From: Saprospiraceae bacterium
GTDB taxonomy: Bacteria > Bacteroidota > Bacteroidia > Chitinophagales > Saprospiraceae
Reading direction: 5' to 3'
Assembly: GCA_016715105.1 (NCBI GenBank)
Contig: JADKBO010000026.1
Location: 1-64,000 of the forward strand
Length of the DNA: 64,000 bases
Each line of letters opens with the position of its first letter. The stretch's first letter is position 1. The translations under genes were made by a program, and so were the position numbers. The notes under the pieces were generated by a model. It saw nothing but the letters and a program-made list of their open reading frames with translations, made no database searches and was not told the origin of the DNA. Below are positions 63,865-64,000 of the stretch, piece after piece.

Positions 63865-64000
63865 GCGAACTACAGTTCGCAGAAGAACAAGCTACAGCCA
63901 AATAAATTTGGTTGTCCACCGAGCAGGGTCGTAAAGGGAAAAGTTCTGTGGATTGCGAACTTCAGTTCGCAGAAAAACAAGCTACAGCCAAATAAATTTG
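63865..64000. repeat. 90-bp palindrome-containing repeat, two copies, cut by the window end
   Basis: The GCGAACTnCAGTTCGC palindrome occurs at 63865-63880 and 63955-63970. In both copies it is followed by a 30-nt tail (CAGAA(G/A)AACAAGC, then ACAGCCAAATAAATTTG). Period 90 bp. The intervening 44 bp are diverged but keep a GGGAAAAG/GTGG trace. The array may continue right. Confidence 0.75.

Overview
The window looks like a chromosome segment of a Bacteroidota bacterium, most likely of the Saprospiria type. The evidence is -7 promoter boxes of the form TAnnTTTG, secreted proteins with type IX secretion sorting tails of both type A and type B, Bacteroidota families such as DUF2911, WYL_2/DUF2693 and the GlmU-like left-handed-helix protein, and AT-rich DNA. 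The exact lineage is inference.

Layout. (1) About 1-14525: a 14.5 kb element integrated in a tRNA-Arg(UCU) gene. It has a degenerate copy of the tRNA T-arm/anticodon arm at the left edge, an identical 25-bp arm-type repeat near both ends, a broken tyrosine integrase, an excisionase-like remnant, a broken primase-polymerase/helicase followed by 21-bp iterons, a small-terminase-like gene, a frameshifted tape-measure gene, a XRE repressor behind four palindromic operator-like sites, and secreted cargo genes. Most of its larger genes carry frameshifts, so it reads as a decaying satellite-like or prophage remnant. (2) 14.5-15.9 kb: palindromic and heptamer repeats around one orphan gene. (3) 15.9-48.5 kb: mostly ordinary chromosome: polA (with a frameshift), a secreted GH5 glucanase, a PpiD-like chaperone, a pseudouridine synthase, a GlmU-like protein plus methyltransferase, a decaying triplicated repeat (26.3-27.1 kb), DUF2911, an SLC13 transporter with DUF202, surE/small membrane protein/lpxB, lon/YciI, a mini-ferredoxin, a large Asp-box protein divergent from a TPR-HTH regulator, an LD-carboxypeptidase with a sulfotransferase, a glycosyltransferase, a methyltransferase and a 989-aa type B T9SS protein. 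(4) 48.7-53.2 kb: four overlapping or close genes alternating membrane glycosyltransferases and methyltransferases. (5) 53.4-55.4 kb: a minus-strand series of small or broken genes, several followed by imperfect palindromes that resemble integron attC sites. (6) 55.3-59.7 kb: a three-gene mobile unit: a tyrosine recombinase with three HARP-like N-terminal repeats, a second XerC/D-like recombinase and an IS91-type HUH Y2 transposase. (7) 59.8-64 kb: lipA, an envelope protein, a 264-bp heptamer satellite, upp, a LexA/S24-type repressor and the start of a 90-bp palindrome-containing repeat.

The most unusual features are the HARP-recombinase/recombinase/HUH-transposase operon beside the attC-like cassette series, the family of intergenic arrays that all keep a 7-bp period while using different heptamers, and the tRNA-Arg element with its paired arm sites, iterons and operators. 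The GT/methyltransferase cluster probably builds or decorates a surface glycan. The surE-lpxB genes and PpiD serve the envelope. Most other genes are independent housekeeping functions.
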